A DNA stretch of 64,000 nt from Humibacillus xanthopallidus (GCF_006717145.1 NZ_VFQF01000002.1:992001-1056000), one strand, 5' to 3'. Numbered from the stretch's first letter, positions 40,629 through 49,826 are shown. Program-made: numbers and translations. Notes: generated by a model from the letters alone, not told the origin.

Positions 40629-41595
40629 TACGTCGAGCGCCCAGGGCCCGCAGGGCCGTCCCACAGTGCTGCTCACCGGTCCGACGAGCGGGATCGGCGA
40701 GGCCGCCTTCCAGCAGCTGCTGGAGCATCCCTCGCGTCCGTCGATCGTCCTCCTCGGACGCGACAGGGACCGACTCGAGAGCGCGGCTTCGCGAGCGCGC
40801 AGCCTCGGCCTGACGGCCCATGCGGTCATCGCCGACCTCGCCGACCTCGACTCGGTCGACGGCGCCGTCGAGGTGGTGCGGGGAATGGTGACGAGCGGGG
40901 ACATCCCGCCGATCGACGTGGCGGTCCTCAACGCCGGCCTCCAGCGGAGCGATCGCCACGGCACGAGCACCCAGGGCTACGAGCTGACCTTCGCGGTCAA
41001 CGTCCTGGCTCAGCACGCCCTGCTACGCGGCATCGAGGAGGCGCTCGGCCCGCGGGCGCACGTCGTCCTCATGGGGTCGTCGACGCACCGTGGCAAGCGC
41101 GCGTCCTTCGGCCTCGTGCCAGACCCGCAGTGGGCGGCGCCAGACGAGCTCGCGACCCCGGCCACAGGCCCTCGGCCCGGGACGCGCGAGCCGGGCGGAA
41201 CGGCATACGCGACAAGCAAGCTCGCTCTCGTCACGCTCTCGCACGACTGGGCGGAGCGTCTCGGGGCCTCAGGACGCAGGCTCAACGTCTACGACCCCGG
41301 GCTCGTGGCAGGAACGGGCCTGGGCCGTGAGATGCGGCCCTACGAGTACTGGGTGTGGCGGCGGGTCATGCCGGCGCTCAGCCTGCTGCCGGGGGCGACG
41401 ACGAGACGCCGGACCGCGCGCCATCTCGTGAGCCTCGCTCTCGGCGACACGCACGCCTCGCTCCGCGACGGCTACGTGGAGATCGGGCGGGTCACCCGGG
41501 CCGAGGCCATCACCTTCGACCCGGCCCGCAGGCGTGATCTCTGGCAGTGGTGCGAGGAGGCCCTGCGCAATCACACGTCGCGCCAGCGCACCTGA
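40597..41595 (+). CDS. SDR family NAD(P)-dependent oxidoreductase
   Basis: This extended-length short-chain dehydrogenase (332 residues) has the cofactor motif TGPTSGIG, an NAG motif in VAVLNAGLQ, and an active-site Tyr-x3-Lys in TAYATSKLALV. It resembles light-dependent protochlorophyllide reductase-like and retinol-dehydrogenase-like SDRs found in non-photosynthetic actinobacteria. The substrate is unknown. The ATG at 40597 has no ribosome-binding site, so the message may be leaderless. The ATG at 40612 is another option but its GGAG is too close. The gene is probably controlled by the divergent TetR protein. Confidence 0.85.
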   Translation: MHTQEMTQSDTTSSAQGPQGRPTVLLTGPTSGIGEAAFQQLLEHPSRPSIVLLGRDRDRLESAASRARSLGLTAHAVIADLADLDSVDGAVEVVRGMVTSGDIPPIDVAVLNAGLQRSDRHGTSTQGYELTFAVNVLAQHALLRGIEEALGPRAHVVLMGSSTHRGKRASFGLVPDPQWAAPDELATPATGPRPGTREPGGTAYATSKLALVTLSHDWAERLGASGRRLNVYDPGLVAGTGLGREMRPYEYWVWRRVMPALSLLPGATTRRRTARHLVSLALGDTHASLRDGYVEIGRVTRAEAITFDPARRRDLWQWCEEALRNHTSRQRT

Positions 41596-41680
41596 GACCC
41601 CAGATCTCGCTGCGGCTCAACGTCGTTGGCTGCCGGGGCCGCAGAACCTCGACAGTCCGGCTCCAGACAGGCGAGGTCAT

Positions 41681-41713
41681 GTGGAATCCCTTCTCCGGCA
41701 ATCCATTCGGCAG
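41681..41713 (+). repeat. Right copy of the 33-bp direct repeat
   Basis: This copy matches 39884-39916 at 31 of 33 positions (T to C at position 15, G to A at position 32). Read in the kinase frame it would continue NPFGSQGGGRG instead of stopping after GG, as if it were the original continuation of the kinase gene. Confidence 0.85.
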
Positions 41714-41854
41714 TCAGGGCGGGGGCCGCGGACGACTCCGCGGGCCAGCCGGACGGCATACCGGCTCGAAATGGGACACACAGGGGTGTCACAGCAGACA
41801 CAGAGAATGTCAAGGAATGGTCAAGTCCAGATCACGAAAAGATCTCGGTGTGGC

Positions 41855-41883
41855 TTGTCACGTGCGTTTCGCTCACGTACCGT
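41855..41883 (+). promoter_or_regulatory. Candidate sigma-70-type promoter of rpf
   Basis: TTGTCA (41855-41860) and TACCGT (41878-41883) are separated by 17 bases in an AT-richer region. The transcript would include about 340 bases of leader, with the riboswitch in its second half. Confidence 0.4.
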
Positions 41884-42011
41884 CGGTGATCGGCGGCCTC
41901 CTTCACCCGGAGCCGGATCGGGGTTTTCCTTCCTTTCCATGTGGTCGCCTGTCGTGCCCGGAAGCCACCGGCGCGCTCCACAACTTCACATGGACACCCA
42001 TCAATCCGGTC

Positions 42012-42959
<948 letters not shown>

Positions 42960-43005
42960 GCCCGGTGGCAACGTCGGCTCCGGCCGGCTGACGTCTCGCA
43001 GAGCT

Positions 43006-43049
43006 GGACGGTCCCGCGCGATCACCCCCTGGGTCTCGCGGGGCCGTCC
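43006..43049 (+). terminator. Rho-independent-type terminator after rpf
   Basis: GGACGGTCCCGCG pairs with CGCGGGGCCGTCC at the right end with one bulge, around an 18-nt loop. The T-rich TTCTGCGTTC follows. It lies 47 bases past the rpf stop. Confidence 0.65.
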
Positions 43050-43185
43050 TTCTGCGTTCTGGGGGTCGCTGACGGCGCTGCTGCCGTGGGCGGCTTTCCG
43101 GTATGCCGTCCCGCTCCGTTACGCTTTCGCCGTCCCGATGACGGTGGCTGGGCTGGTGCTCCGGCTGCTCCCGGTCTCGGGGCGT

Positions 43186-43261
43186 GCTGGCGTGGCGCAA
43201 TTGGTAGCGCACCTGTCTTGTAAACAGGCGGTTAGGGGTTCGAGTCCCCTCGCCAGCTCCA
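43186..43261 (+). tRNA. tRNA-Thr (anticodon TGT)
   Basis: A complete cloverleaf can be drawn: acceptor GCTGGCG/CGCCAGC, D stem GCGC/GCGC, anticodon stem CCTGT/ACAGG around the loop CTTGTAA with anticodon TGT at 43219-43221, and T stem AGGGG/CCCCT with loop TTCGAGT. The discriminator is T and the CCA end is encoded (43259-43261). The 3' 38 nt serve as the left attachment site of the adjoining element. Confidence 0.96.
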
Positions 43262-43263
43262 TC
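43224..43263 (+). repeat. attL of the tRNA-Thr element
   Basis: The 40-nt 3' end of the tRNA gene, from ACAGGCGGTTAGG to CCAGCTCCATC, recurs at 48502-48540 with one base missing and one C to T change. This pair marks an integration event. Confidence 0.88.
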
Positions 43264-43365
43264 GTGTGACCTGCGAAAACAGGCTCTGACCTGCGCTTAT
43301 GTGGTTCTGTAGTGCGCTACGACCCAGAGTCAGAAGCGGACACGAGACCGCCCAGATGTACTCTC

Positions 43366-43398
43366 TAATCGCACGCTAATCGCACGCTAATCGCACGG
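43366..43398 (+). repeat. Left iterons TAATCGCACGC (three copies)
   Basis: Three contiguous 11-mers begin at 43366, 43377 and 43388, the last ending in G. Two further copies lie near the other end of the element at 48400-48420. They are probably arm-type sites for the integrase. Confidence 0.8.
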
Positions 43399-43424
43399 CG
43401 ATGGCTCGATCGGGAGGGTCGCGG

Positions 43425-44594
43425 GTGGCGAACAAGCCCAACAAGCGAGGCTTCGGACATCTTCGGCGGCTGCCCTCCAAGCGGTGGCAGGCCAGCTATG
43501 TCGGCCCCGACCTGGCCCGCCACAACTCGCCGACCACCTTTGCGACCAAGGGCGACGCTGAGGCGTGGTTGGGCGCCGAGAGAAACCTGGTCGCTTCCGG
43601 ACGGTGGGAATCGCCGGTGGCGGGCATGCAGACGCGGACCGCGTCCAGCTTCAGCTCATACGCGAGGCGTTGGCTGGCGGACCGCCCGCTCAAGCCCCGG
43701 ACCAGGGACGGCTATGAGCACCTGCTCGAGCGCTACCTGCTTCCGGTGTTCGGCGATCGCTCGCTCGCGTCCATCACCCCGAGCCAGGTGCGCGTGTGGT
43801 GGGCCGGTTTGAACCCGTCGACCCCGACGGTGAATGCCCGGGCCTACGCGCTCTTGCAGGCCGTACTGAACACCGCCTTGGCCGACGAGGAGATCTCCGC
43901 GAACCCGTGCCGAATCAAGTCCGCCTCCAATGCGCCGCGAGCTCGCGAGATCAGGCCTGCGACCGTGGCCGAGCTGGACACCATCGTGGCGACCCTCCCC
44001 GAGCACAGTCGGGCCATCGCCCTCCTGTGCTCTTGGTGCGCCTTGCGCATCGGCGAGGTTCTTGAACTACGCCGCAAGGACGTGGATCTCACGAGAGGGA
44101 CGGTGTGCGTCGACCGCTCCGTCGCCTGGGTCAAGGGAGGCCCGGTCGCTGGCGCGCCGACGTCCGCCGCCGGCCGGCGAACCGTGGCGATCCCGCCGCA
44201 CGTGGTGCCGGACGCAGGCTTCGTCGGCTCGGAATCCTTCCACTACACCGCAGTCCCCGAGGGTGGCACCCAGTCGCAGGCCACCGTGGCCATCAGCGTC
44301 CGATCGGTCACGCCGCCAGCGCCGACGCTCACCGCCCCAGGCCGCCGAGTCCGTCCACGCTCACGGGTCGAACACGTCCTCGGTCAAGCGCGGCGTGCCA
44401 GGCAAGTTCTCTCTGAGTCGCGACGAGGGCTGCGACCTGCGCACTGCCCAACGAGGGGCCTGCGGCTTGCCCGACTGGGCGCAACCGGCGCGCTGGTCAT
44501 CGACGAAACGATCTACCTCTCGCCCGCTGACACCGGGTCGAGCTTCGGGGGCTCCGGCGACAAGTACGTCTACAACTTTCGCTCACCGGCGTGA
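43425..44594 (+). pseudogene. Truncated tyrosine integrase fused to surface-protein remnants
   Basis: GTG 43425 follows GGGAGGG by six bases. Its N-terminal part, up to about 44210, is a phage-type integrase: AP2-like arm-binding domain (RRLPSKRWQASYVGPD), SAM-like core-binding domain (RTRDGYEHLLERYLLPVFGDRSLASITPSQVRVW) and the start of the catalytic domain with the first catalytic Arg in CALRIGEVLELRRKDVD. It lacks the HxxR, the later His/Trp and the Tyr nucleophile. It then runs in frame into GFVGSESFHYTAVPEGGTQSQATVAISV, an Ig/cadherin-like bacterial surface repeat. After a probable frameshift near 44400 comes a PxKF-like end (GDKYVYNFRSPA). This is the product of a deletion, so the element is no longer self-mobile. 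Confidence 0.75.
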
Positions 44595-44904
44595 CCCGGG
44601 GAGGAGCCACCGCGCAGAAATCCCGAGCCCTGATCCGCCCTCGGGTTTCCGGGGGCGGGGGCGACCACAAATGGTCGTCTGCACCGGCCGCGCGGCGGTA
44701 GTTGAGCCCTACGGAACGGGTAGGCCGTCAACAGCGTCGCCGCCGGGGTCCAGCAGAGTGGCTCAGGCGACGGCGCCCCTTGTTTGTTGCTCGGGCCAAG
44801 CGCTCACAGGGCAGGGCACCACGCCCTCGGGGTACGACGCGGTGCCCTCCGACCCCTGTATGGGCGGCCACCCTCATGACGTTGCACCGTTTGATGTGTT
44901 CTCT
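44595..44904. other. 310-bp gene-free interval in the element
   Basis: I see nothing functional in this stretch. Frames across it have no family resemblance. Confidence 0.5.
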
Positions 44905-45243
44905 TCAGTCGGCGGAGGGGAGCTCGCCGGTCCTCACCACGTCCAACGCCAGCGCGTAGAGCTTGCGGTTCTGATCCTGGCTCGTCTGCCGGAGCAGCTC
45001 GAACGCCTCGTCCTGCGGCATCCTGTGCTGCGACATCAGGACCCCCACCGCCGCGCCGATGTCCCGGCTGTGGTCCAACGCGAGCTGCAGCTGGCCCGCC
45101 TTCACGTCGGCGGCGTCCAGCCGTTCCAGCATCTCGAGGATGAACTGCTCGGTCTCCGTCAGCGCGTCGTCTGCCGCGGGTTCCGAGGCTGCTGTCTGGG
45201 CGGTACGCGTGGGCTCGGGCATGGGGCGAGGGGTAGTCGTCAT
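44905..45243 (-). CDS. ANTAR-domain protein
   Basis: From the ATG at 45243 the product has 112 residues. A Pro/Thr-rich start leads into a helix (TETEQFILEMLERLDAADVKAGQLQLALDHSRDIG), then the ANTAR RNA-binding domain: AAVGVLMSQHRMPQDEAFELLRQTSQDQNRKLYALALDVVRTGELP. ANTAR proteins bind two-hairpin RNAs and prevent transcription termination. There is no receiver or GAF sensor attached, so this is a minimal form. An upstream extension to 45345 is open but lacks a good start signal. It is one of the few intact-looking genes in the element. Confidence 0.72.
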   Translation of the reverse strand: MTTTPRPMPEPTRTAQTAASEPAADDALTETEQFILEMLERLDAADVKAGQLQLALDHSRDIGAAVGVLMSQHRMPQDEAFELLRQTSQDQNRKLYALALDVVRTGELPSAD

Positions 45244-45400
45244 CGTGCCGCTCCTGCAACGGTCGGGCTGAGGGCCAGCTGTCTGCTCAACGGGCAGGCA
45301 CACCATAGCCACGGGCCGCGCAAGCGGGAAGGGGCGATCTGTCATGGGTCCTGGCCCAAGGGCTACGGGGGCGGCAACACGTGAGATGCAACAAGCCGGC

Positions 45401-45806
45401 CTAGAGCCCAGGAACTTCGCGGTCCTCCGCCGTCAGGACCACGGTGCCGGGTCTCCAGGCCGTCGGAGGCTTCCCCTGTGCAACCAGCCCAAGCAGCCGG
45501 ACCCTGGCAATGATGATGCCGCGCACCTCCTGGGCTGCCTCCGCGTCTCCAGCGAGGGCCTTGTCCCACGGGCGACCTGCAGCGCATCCCGGCGCGCCAT
45601 CTCAACCTGCTGGTGGTCCTCGACCGCGTCCCGGCGTTCACGGCCCAAGGGCTTGATGGACGATGCGGAAGACCGTGCCGACGGTTGACGTAGCCGAGCT
45701 CGTCGGCGACCTTCTAGTAGGTACCTCCCTCGGTCGCCAGCTGGACGGCGCCGGCGTGGCGGGCGGCAGCGAGGGTTCGCTTGCGGTGCCGGCCGCTCAC
45801 GGGGAT
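45401..45806 (-). pseudogene. Degenerate HTH protein, frameshifted and interrupted
   Basis: Translating the minus strand in three frames recovers one ancestral protein: RKRTLAAARHAGAVQLA, then an in-frame TAG, KVADELGYVN, a shift into GTVFRIVHQALG, a shift into RERRDAVEDHQQVEMARRDALQ, and a third shift into WDKALAGDAEAAQEV and ARVRLLGLVAQGKPP. It ends at a TAG at 45401-45403. The KVADELGYVN-GTVFRIVHQAL part is a homeodomain-like HTH as in phage small-terminase or transposon-type proteins. At least three frame disruptions plus one stop make it non-functional. It was missed by single-frame ORFs. Confidence 0.7.
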
Positions 45807-46015
45807 GGACCGCGGGGAGGCTCATGAGAACCATTCTCGCCCTGCCCCAACTGGTGCGGGTGAGGACTCGCCGGCGTGGTGGAACGGTACGGCCGCCGGG
45901 CACATGGAGGCAGCAGTGCGAGGCGACAGCGGGACCCCCGAGCCGGTGACAGGCCGCCTGCAGACTGGCTACACCTTCCCGTCTGTCGCCTCTCTCGATT
46001 CGAGTGTTCCGCAGG

Positions 46016-46393
46016 TCAGCGCATCAGCGTGATCGTCAGGTTGCGCGGGGTCGCTGTGCCGGTTGCGGTCGCGGGCGAGATGACGAGCAGTCCCCCTCCT
46101 CCGGCCCAGGTCTCCAGCTCGACGAGGGCGGCGTACGTCTTGGGTGTGCCGTAGGCGTGGTCGAACTCGCACGCGAGCGTGTACGCCCCGGAACCGCTGT
46201 CGCTGGAGACCCACAGCACTGCAGAGATCGTGCGGACCAGGCTCAGCCGCTGACTGCCGCGCAGCGTCGCACCGTCGAGACGTGAAGTCTCCTCGCTGCC
46301 GAGAGCGGGTGGAAGCAGGGGAGGTCTGTCCGGGGCCGGTCGGGTCTGGCCGCCGTCAGGTCGATCTCTCCTACGGGTGTTGACGGTTGGCAC
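46016..46393 (-). CDS. Hypothetical protein, possible beta-rich fragment
   Basis: The 125-residue frame has a Pro/Arg-rich start of doubtful coding value. Its last 75 residues read like a beta-sandwich (TISAVLWVSSDSGSGAYTLACEFDHAYGTPKTYAALVELETWAGGGGLLVISPA). I do not recognise a family. It overlaps the end of the SRPBCC gene by 23 bases. Either a small secreted or phage-derived protein or a fragment is possible. It could equally be non-coding. Confidence 0.35.
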   Translation of the reverse strand: MPTVNTRRRDRPDGGQTRPAPDRPPLLPPALGSEETSRLDGATLRGSQRLSLVRTISAVLWVSSDSGSGAYTLACEFDHAYGTPKTYAALVELETWAGGGGLLVISPATATGTATPRNLTITLMR

Positions 46394-46823
46394 CGGTCTC
46401 CAGGTAGCGCTTGAGACCCTCCCAGATGGCGCGTTCCTGACGACGGCCGATCACAGCGATGAGCGGACCCAGGACCCGGCCCGCTCCACCGACGTGCACG
46501 TCCCAGTCCCAGCTGAGTCGGGTCCCGGACGGGACGGGGTCGAAACGGAGCGCTCCGGTCACCGTGCTGCGTCCCATGACGCTGCGCGAGGCGACCTCGG
46601 TGGGACGCTCGTAACCCGTGGTCTCGATCTCGACGTCGAGTGGCTTGCCGCGAGTCAGGATCGTGGACCGGAAGCGGGTCCCCACCCCGATCGGCCCGTC
46701 GGTCAACCGGCGCGACGCACTCATCGCCGGGTTGTACCGCGGTTCGTTGGTCTGATCGGCCACCACATCGAACACCTCGCCGACCGGGCGAGCGATGTCG
46801 ATGCTCCCGCGCACCCGTGCCAT
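46371..46823 (-). CDS. SRPBCC (START-like) family protein
   Basis: The 150-residue protein from the ATG at 46823 is a polyketide cyclase/dehydrase-like SRPBCC protein: ARVRGSIDIARPVGEVFDVVADQTNEPRYNPAMSASRRLTDGPIGVGTRF at the start, a helix-grip middle (TTGYERPTEVASRSVMGRSTVTGALRFDPVPSGTRLSWDWDVHV) and the long C-terminal helix (RRQERAIWEGLKRYLET). These small hydrophobic-ligand-binding proteins have varied, mostly unknown roles. GGGGTGAG lies before the start. It is intact, in contrast to most of this element. Confidence 0.8.
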   Translation of the reverse strand: MARVRGSIDIARPVGEVFDVVADQTNEPRYNPAMSASRRLTDGPIGVGTRFRSTILTRGKPLDVEIETTGYERPTEVASRSVMGRSTVTGALRFDPVPSGTRLSWDWDVHVGGAGRVLGPLIAVIGRRQERAIWEGLKRYLETGANRQHP

Positions 46824-47045
46824 CAGCGGCTCACCCCTGCCGGGCACGGCGAGCCGTACTGCTCAGGAGCACGTTCCGCGGACGTTGCTCCCGCGCGTAC
46901 CGCCGCTTGCCTCATTGGCCGCATGCTCCACCTCGATCGTGTCCTTGACTCGCTCCCCGACAGGTGAAGCGCGTCCATGACCAATTGTTCCCGCGGTTGA
47001 GGGCCGTCACCTCGGAATGTGATCGGGGGAGCGGTCGTGAACGGC

Positions 47046-47552
47046 CTAGGGCACCTCGACCGGCGTCGCGGCGAATCGCAAATATCGCCGTGCTCCGAAC
47101 CGTCCGCGAAGCACGCGAATGAACGCCATGAGCGACACGGCGACGCCGAGCACGACGGTCACCGTGAGGAAGGTTCCGTCGACGATCTGCATGCCGGCCC
47201 GCTCGGCGCGTCCGTGGTTGCGACCGTAGAGCGATGTGAAGGCACCGAAGGCGGCATACGCCGTCGATTCGACTCGGCCCGCGAGGACGAGGGCGAGGAG
47301 CGGCACGAGGACGGAGACACCGGCGCGCAGGGCGACCCGGTGGGCGCCGCGATGCGGACCCCACCCGAGCAGGACCGCCGCGACTCGCCGCCGCCGGGTC
47401 TGCGGGGCATCGGGGGTCGCGTCCAGCGTCCCCGAGTGTAGGACGGGGGCGCGGCGTGCAACGGACGGGCGATGGCGAGGCACCAACGCCCCTGCTGCCC
47501 CGACGCGCGAGGGCGACACGATGGGAGGGGCCAGGGAGAGGCAGACCGCCAT
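47046..47552 (-). pseudogene. FUSC/YccS-like membrane transporter fragment
   Basis: Residues around 75-120 (HRVALRAGVSVLVPLLALVLAGRVESTAYAAFGAFTSLYGRNHGRAERAGMQ) match the first helices of FUSC-family aromatic-acid exporter-like proteins, which normally run 300-700 residues. The conserved YAAFGAFTSLYGR is intact, but the frame ends 46 residues later in an unrelated-looking tail (DGTFLTVTVVLGVAVSLMAFIRVLRGRFGARRYL). This looks like a fragment or a fusion with another broken gene. The ATG at 47552 and the long Arg/Pro-rich start are uncertain. Confidence 0.5.
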
Positions 47553-47738
47553 GGGCGTGCAGGGCCTGGCACGCGTCCGCGTCGGGTGACGCGGCGGGGC
47601 GAACTCGGGTGCGCTCGATCAGCGGATGGTGCCGCTCAAGGCTGGCCGATCGCCTCAGCCAACTTCAGGTCCGGGGACGCCTAGACCGCGTCCTGGTGCC
47701 GGGCGTAGCGTGCGAATCCACCGGCCAAGGAAGGCATC

Positions 47739-48167
47739 ATGGCAAACCTCGTCGTGCACTTCGAGATCCAGGCATCCGACCCGCAGCGTCTCATCGACTT
47801 CTACGGCGACCTGTTCGGGTGGACGTTCACGCAGTTCGGCGACATGACGTACTGGGCCATCGACACCGGCGACGGTGCGATCGGCCTGAACGAGCCCGGC
47901 CGCGGCATCAATGGCGGGCTCACCCAGCGCCAAGGCCCGGCCCCCGAGCGGGGGGCACCGGTCAACGGAAGCAACTTCGTGGTCGGTGTCGACGGCAGTG
48001 TCGACGAGCTGTTCCAGAAGGGCCTGGAGCTCGGTGGCACAGAGGCCCTGCCACTGGCAGACATGCAGGGCGTCGGCCGGGTGGGGTACCTGCTGGACCC
48101 GGACGGCAATGTGTTCGGTCTCATCTCTCCGACTCTGTCCGACGGCACCCCGCAGACGGGGACCTGA
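47739..48167 (+). CDS. VOC (glyoxalase/bleomycin-resistance) family protein
   Basis: The 142-residue protein is a small two-module VOC protein: ANLVVHFEIQASDPQRLIDFYGDLFGWTFTQFGDMTYWAIDTGDG, then NFVVGVDGSVDELFQKGLELGGTEALPLADMQGVGRVGYLLDPDGNVFGLISPT. The metal-ligand pattern is visible as His in HFEIQ and an acidic residue at the DPDGN turn. It resembles predicted enzyme-related lactoylglutathione lyase-like proteins. Its function is unknown. AAGGAAGG precedes the ATG, so it is probably expressed. Confidence 0.85.
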   Translation: MANLVVHFEIQASDPQRLIDFYGDLFGWTFTQFGDMTYWAIDTGDGAIGLNEPGRGINGGLTQRQGPAPERGAPVNGSNFVVGVDGSVDELFQKGLELGGTEALPLADMQGVGRVGYLLDPDGNVFGLISPTLSDGTPQTGT

Positions 48168-48399
48168 ATCCACGCTTTCGGGATGATGCGTCTTGGGAGC
48201 GACTCGGCCGGGTGCGAATTGCCGACGCTGCCGGCATAGCCAAGCGCCAGTTCGAAACTGACTGAGTCGCGCGTGCGCGGGCGATGTCACGTGGTGACAG
48301 CCGGAGTCTCACGCCTCAGCTGTCCGCTGCATCGGCGCCCTCCGGGAGGTGTGTTGTGGGCAGCTGTAGCTGTCTTGCCGCACCGGTCGGGCAGGTCCC

Positions 48400-48420
48400 T
48401 AATCGCACGCTAATCGCACG
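48400..48420 (+). repeat. Right iterons TAATCGCACGC (two copies)
   Basis: Two contiguous copies of the same 11-mer found at 43366-43398, in the same orientation, lie 82 bases before the right attachment repeat. The left set begins 103 bases after the left repeat. Confidence 0.8.
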
Positions 48421-48501
48421 AGAAGCGCAGTCCACAGCAAGACGTTCGACGTTGTTGCAGGTCAGGATGGCAGCGTCGGGAAATCTGCCCGATGTCTTTT
48501 G

Positions 48502-48540
48502 ACAGGCGGTTAGGGTTCGAGTCCCCTCGCCAGTTCCATC
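48502..48540 (+). repeat. attR of the tRNA-Thr element (partial tRNA copy)
   Basis: ACAGGCGGTTAGGGTTCGAG and the following CCCCTCGCCAGTTCCATC copy the tRNA-Thr 3' end, with one G lost in the T stem and C to T in the acceptor arm. It lacks the 5' half, so it is not a tRNA gene but the scar of integration. Confidence 0.88.
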
Positions 48541-48679
48541 ACGACCTGCAGGAGCGGGACTTCGACCCCCATGGGTGGCCGATCGGCCCGTCGCCCGCTT
48601 CCGCATCTGCCCTCGAAGCGATCGGCGAGCCGCCTTGCCGCCAAGCCGTTGGTCAACAGTCTGTCGCTGCGGGGCGGGA

Positions 48680-49612
48680 CTACCGGTCCGTGGCGACACC
48701 GTGCGCTGCCACGTGGGCCATGCTGTCGGCCACCTGCTGACGCAGCCAGCAGTGGGCCGCGTCGTGTTCTCGGTTCGGGTGCCACCACAGGGTCAGGGAC
48801 AAGGCGCCCATGTCCCACGGGAGAGCGAGGACGCGCAGGCCGAGTGTCCGGGCGAGGGGCGCCGCGAGGCGCTCCTGCACGATGCCTACGTGCGGCGAGC
48901 CGGCGACGAGGTGTGGCACCGATCCGAAGCTCTGGGTCACCACGGACGGCTTGAGGTCAACGCCATAGGCATGGAGCCGTCGAGTCCACGGATGCGGGTC
49001 GCGGGGCACCGTGGGGACCACCCAGGTGAGGCGACCGACGTCCTCCACTCCGAGGCCATCGTCGTCGACGCGGTCGTTGTCGTCCGCGACGACGAGAACC
49101 CAGCGATCCGGAAGAAGGCCGGTGGAGGGCATGTCGACGAAGATGTCTCGAGGTGCGAGCCAGCCGTCCACGGTGCTCAGCCACTCGCTTGGCGGTGTCG
49201 TGCTCGTCCACGGAGAGAGGAACTTCAGGCGGATGTGCGGCGCCGCGCGGGCGACGGCCTTGCCCAACACCGACCCGATGAGCATCTGGCCGTACTCGGT
49301 CGAGACGATCACGAACTCGCGGGTGCTGGCGGCGGCCTCGAACGACCTGGCGTTGCCCACCACGTCCCGGGCCGCGGCGACGGCCTGCCGCGTGAGGGGA
49401 AGCAGTCGCTGAGCCAGAGGTGTCAACGTGTACTCGTTGTGGCCACGGACGAGCAGATCGTCCTCGAAGGTGCGGCGCAGCCTGGCCAGGGCGCCACTGG
49501 CCGCCGGTTGGCTGATGCCGAGCCGACGGGCAGCACGGCTCACATTCCGTTCCACGAGAAGGGCATTCAGCGCAGGCACGAGGTTCCAGTCGAGCCGGTC
49601 AAGAGCATCCAT
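48680..49612 (-). CDS. LysR-family transcriptional regulator
   Basis: The 310-residue protein has the LysR HTH at about 9-60 (LDWNLVPALNALLVERNVSRAARRLGISQPAASGALARLRRTFEDDLLVRGHN), closest to NodD/LinR-like members, and a periplasmic-binding-protein-like sensor. It is divergent from the large secreted glycosidase gene over a 214-base gap, so it probably controls it. The first gene outside the integrated element, it starts at ATG 49612. The inducer is unknown. Confidence 0.9.
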   Translation of the reverse strand: MDALDRLDWNLVPALNALLVERNVSRAARRLGISQPAASGALARLRRTFEDDLLVRGHNEYTLTPLAQRLLPLTRQAVAAARDVVGNARSFEAAASTREFVIVSTEYGQMLIGSVLGKAVARAAPHIRLKFLSPWTSTTPPSEWLSTVDGWLAPRDIFVDMPSTGLLPDRWVLVVADDNDRVDDDGLGVEDVGRLTWVVPTVPRDPHPWTRRLHAYGVDLKPSVVTQSFGSVPHLVAGSPHVGIVQERLAAPLARTLGLRVLALPWDMGALSLTLWWHPNREHDAAHCWLRQQVADSMAHVAAHGVATDR

Positions 49613-49826
49613 CTGCCATCACCTCGCTTATGTGGGCCTATACAGAGATGCGATCAGGAAGGTCCCCGCGCCTGTTGCACCCGTCACGCGGTGCTCTCCA
49701 AGATTGGTAGCACGGTCAGTGAAACGATTCAAGCAGCGAGATGGAGCAGTCTCGCGCGTCGGACGTCTCACCGCATGGCCGCCCCCGCAGGTCCAACGAC
49801 GGACCTGCCTGAGAACGGAGACCACC

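Larger units (their letters stand above)
48168..48679. other. 512-bp gene-free end of the tRNA-Thr element
   Basis: This stretch holds the right-hand iterons (48400-48420), the right attachment repeat (48502-48540) and then about 140 bases of ordinary chromosome before the LysR gene. I see no gene in it. Confidence 0.6.

Noticed and set aside
43401-43424. ATG 43401 as the integrase start
   Set aside because: GGGAGGG sits six bases before GTG 43425, which also gives the usual integrase N-terminus; the ATG has no ribosome-binding site.
44702-45384. Plus-strand frames opposite the ANTAR gene
   Set aside because: They have no domain resemblance, and the ANTAR motif on the minus strand is clear.
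48502-48540. A second tRNA gene
   Set aside because: Only the 3' half of a tRNA-Thr is present, with a deletion in the T stem, so it is an integration scar and not a gene.
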